From NCBI GenBank assembly GCA_903895995.1, contig CAITVX010000033.1:28782-92781 (forward strand): a stretch of 64,000 nt of DNA. Reading direction: 5' to 3'. The position numbers were made by a program, and so were the translations under genes. Within the stretch, counting starts at the first letter, position 1, and each line of letters starts with the position of its first letter. This document shows positions 62,801 through 64,000 of the stretch, piece by piece. Source of the stretch: an uncultured Actinomycetes bacterium. Its GTDB lineage: Bacteria; Actinomycetota; Actinomycetes; Nanopelagicales; Nanopelagicaceae. Below the pieces are notes generated by a model, which saw only the letters and a program-made list of their open reading frames with translations, searched no databases and had not been told where the DNA came from.

Positions 62801-63662
62801 TCTGACCCTTACCTGTTTGTGAAAGTTCATTAAGAAGAACGAACTCAGCTTGGAGATCGAATGTCTCAAGGCGTGCCTTAATGGCAGATGCACCCATTGA
62901 ACCTTCGAAGTAGACGCCATAACGATCGCGCATTTCGCGGTAGAGGCCTTCATCGCCTTCGAGGTCTTGGACCTTGAGGTTCTTAAAGCGTGACCACACT
63001 GCATCGAGACGATCGAGTTCACGTTGTGAACGGTCACGAGTTGCTTTGAGCTCACGCTCTGCAGATTCGCGAACCTTGCGCTTTACATCAGCCTTTTCGC
63101 CGGCAGCTTCTAGCTCTGCGAGATCGCTCTCGAGCTTCTTCTGACGTGCATCAAGATCTGTATCGCGACGAGTTTCGATCTTCTTCTTATCGTTTGAAAG
63201 ACGCTTCTCAAGTTGTGGAAGATCTTCTGTCCGCGCTTCCGTATCAACAGAGGTGATCATGTAAGCAGCGAAGTAGATAACCTTCTCAAGATCCTTTGGT
63301 GCGAGATCAAGAAGGTAACCCAAACGGCTTGGAACGCCCTTGAAGTACCAGATGTGTGTAACAGGAGCAGCAAGCTCGATGTGACCCATGCGCTCACGGC
63401 GAACCTTGGCGCGAGTAACTTCTACTCCGCAACGCTCACAGATGATGCCCTTGAACCTGACGCGCTTGTACTTACCGCAATAACATTCCCAGTCACGAGT
63501 TGGTCCGAAGATCTTCTCGTCGAAGAGTCCGTCCTTCTCTGGCTTGAGTGTGCGGTAGTTGATCGTCTCTGGCTTCTTAACTTCACCAAAAGACCATCCG
63601 CGAATATTTTCGGTCGACGCTAGGCCGATACGTAGTTCATCAAAGAAATTAACATCCAACAT
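59856..63662 (-). CDS. rpoC: RNA polymerase beta' subunit
   Basis: Largest RNAP subunit, 1268 aa. The N-terminal zinc ribbon is Cys60, Cys62, Cys75, Cys78; the catalytic magnesium motif [12 protein letters not shown] lies near 532-543; the second zinc site is CGTDRG ... [11 protein letters not shown]. Residues about 145-235 are a coiled, charged insertion ([23 protein letters not shown] region) of the kind used as a molecular signature of Actinobacteria. 12 bp after rpoB and followed by an intrinsic terminator. Confidence 0.99.
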   Translation of the reverse strand: MLDVNFFDELRIGLASTENIRGWSFGEVKKPETINYRTLKPEKDGLFDEKIFGPTRDWECYCGKYKRVRFKGIICERCGVEVTRAKVRRERMGHIELAAPVTHIWYFKGVPSRLGYLLDLAPKDLEKVIYFAAYMITSVDTEARTEDLPQLEKRLSNDKKKIETRRDTDLDARQKKLESDLAELEAAGEKADVKRKVRESAERELKATRDRSQRELDRLDAVWSRFKNLKVQDLEGDEGLYREMRDRYGVYFEGSMGASAIKARLETFDLQAEFVLLNELSQTGKGQKKTRAIKRLKVVSSFLNTSNKPASMVLDAVPVIPPDLRPMVQLDGGRFATSDLNDLYRRVINRNNRLKRLADLGAPEIIVNNEKRMLQEAVDSLFDNGRRGRPVTGPGNRPLKSLSDMLKGKQGRFRQNLLGKRVDYSGRSVIVVGPQLKLHQCGLPKQMALELFKPFVMKRLVDLNHAQNIKSAKRMVERSRPVVWDVLEEVIAEHPVLLNRAPTLHRLGIQAFEPQLVEGKAIQIHPLVCTAFNADFDGDQMAVHLPLSAEAQAEARVLMLSSNNILSPASGRPITSPTQDMVLGLYFLTSLRPDQVGEGRAFGSVAEALMAFEQGSLSLQAQIKIRTGAGSVLESTLGRALFNEVLPAEIDFVDYDVTKKELGKLVNSLAEKCPKVVVAQTLDALKSLGFYWATRAGITIGLEDVVTPARKPEILAGYEDKAAKVQSQYEKGLITDDERRQELIEIWTQATAEVGKEMEENFPKTNPVWMMVFSGARGNMMQIRQIAGMRGLVANPKGEIIPRPIKANFREGLSVLEYFISTHGARKGLADTALRTADSGYLTRRLCDVAQDVIIREEDCGTDRGLTLKIAATNAQGELVRDDFVETGLFGRNLAEDVESKGKVVLTAGTDLGDANIDILVAAGVAEVKIRSVLTCDSKVGQCAMCYGRSMASGKLVDVGEAVGIIAAQSIGEPGTQLTMRTFHTGGVAGDDITHGLPRIVELFEARTPKGVAPIAEAAGLISFMEDAKGKKIVVTPEDGGEPVAYPITRRQKLLVEDGVRVTVGQKLVVGAIDPKQVLRILGPRQTQIHLVNEIQEVYRSQGVSIHDKHIEIIVRQMLKRITVLEPGDTEILPGALVERGFFETENRRVVTSGGKAASGRPELMGITKASLATESWLSAASFQETTKVLTDAALSEKSDPLLGLKENVIIGKLIPAGTGLARYRNVRVEPTEEAKAAVYAAYDEYDFTPFETQGSGEAVRLDDLEVR

Positions 63663-63674
63663 GGTTGTTTATCC

Positions 63675-64000
<326 letters not shown>

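Overview
The window reads as a chromosomal segment from a streamlined free-living actinobacterium, most like the freshwater acI lineage (Nanopelagicales). The evidence is a WhiB-family regulator, a RpoC with the long actinobacterial N-terminal insertion, and a gene order that follows the Mycobacterium/Streptomyces housekeeping order (guaA-guaB3-guaB / whiB3 / groEL-groES-tsaD-rimI-tsaB-tsaE-alr ... glmS-glmM-rpsI-rplM-truA-rplQ-rpoA-rpsD-rpsK-rpsM-rpmJ-infA). Base composition looks balanced by eye rather than GC-rich. Genes are packed with very small gaps, and many neighbours share a TAATG or ATGA stop/start. The lineage call is an inference; no search was run.

Layout. (1) 1-1981: UvrD/PcrA helicase, cut by the left edge. 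(2) 2017-10809: a PIG-L deacetylase on the + strand, then a minus-strand operon: extracellular peptide-binding protein, dppB, dppC, dppD, dppF, an Ntn-hydrolase asparaginase, an M55 D-aminopeptidase and a short-chain dehydrogenase. This looks like a peptide uptake and degradation unit. (3) 11054-16472: secreted cyclophilin, guaA, guaB3, a CBS-less guaB, and a MerR/B12-binding-like regulator. (4) 16583-21441: whiB on the + strand, a bidirectional terminator, then groEL, groES (with a CIRCE-like site), tsaD, a tsaB-rimI fusion and tsaE. (5) 21530-29332: acpS, alr, then a branched-chain-type ABC transporter (livG, F, H, M, K) ending in a secreted alpha/beta-hydrolase. (6) 29329-34190: PAP2 phosphatase, glmS, glmM, rpsI, rplM. 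(7) 34310-39366: FMN-binding secreted protein, truA, rplQ, rpoA, rpsD, rpsK, rpsM, rpmJ, infA. (8) 39493-41079: an amidohydrolase on the + strand. (9) 41072-57832: map, adk, secY and the complete spc, S10 and str ribosomal-protein clusters with tuf and fusA. (10) 58065-64000: hemolysin III-type membrane protein, a Rieske oxygenase, rpoC and the 3' end of rpoB.

The translation and transcription machinery (str, S10, spc and alpha clusters, rpoBC, chaperonins, t6A synthesis, GMP synthesis, amino-sugar synthesis) therefore lies in one nearly unidirectional block of about 50 kb. Accessory genes are inserted at a few points: the Rieske/HlyIII pair, the amidohydrolase, the liv-hydrolase operon and the dpp operon.

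The most interesting signals are regulatory and architectural. Six transcription-unit heads lack a Shine-Dalgarno sequence but carry a TAnnnT hexamer exactly 6 nt before the start codon, which suggests leaderless mRNAs. There is a triple-hairpin leader before rpsM, an attenuator-like terminator inside the dpp operon, an IMP dehydrogenase without its Bateman domain beside a GuaB3 lacking the catalytic cysteine, and a secreted hydrolase translationally coupled to a carboxylate/amino-acid transporter. I saw no CRISPR array, insertion sequence, rRNA or tRNA gene. No gene-free stretch exceeds 300 bases; the longest are 10810-11053 and 57833-58064.
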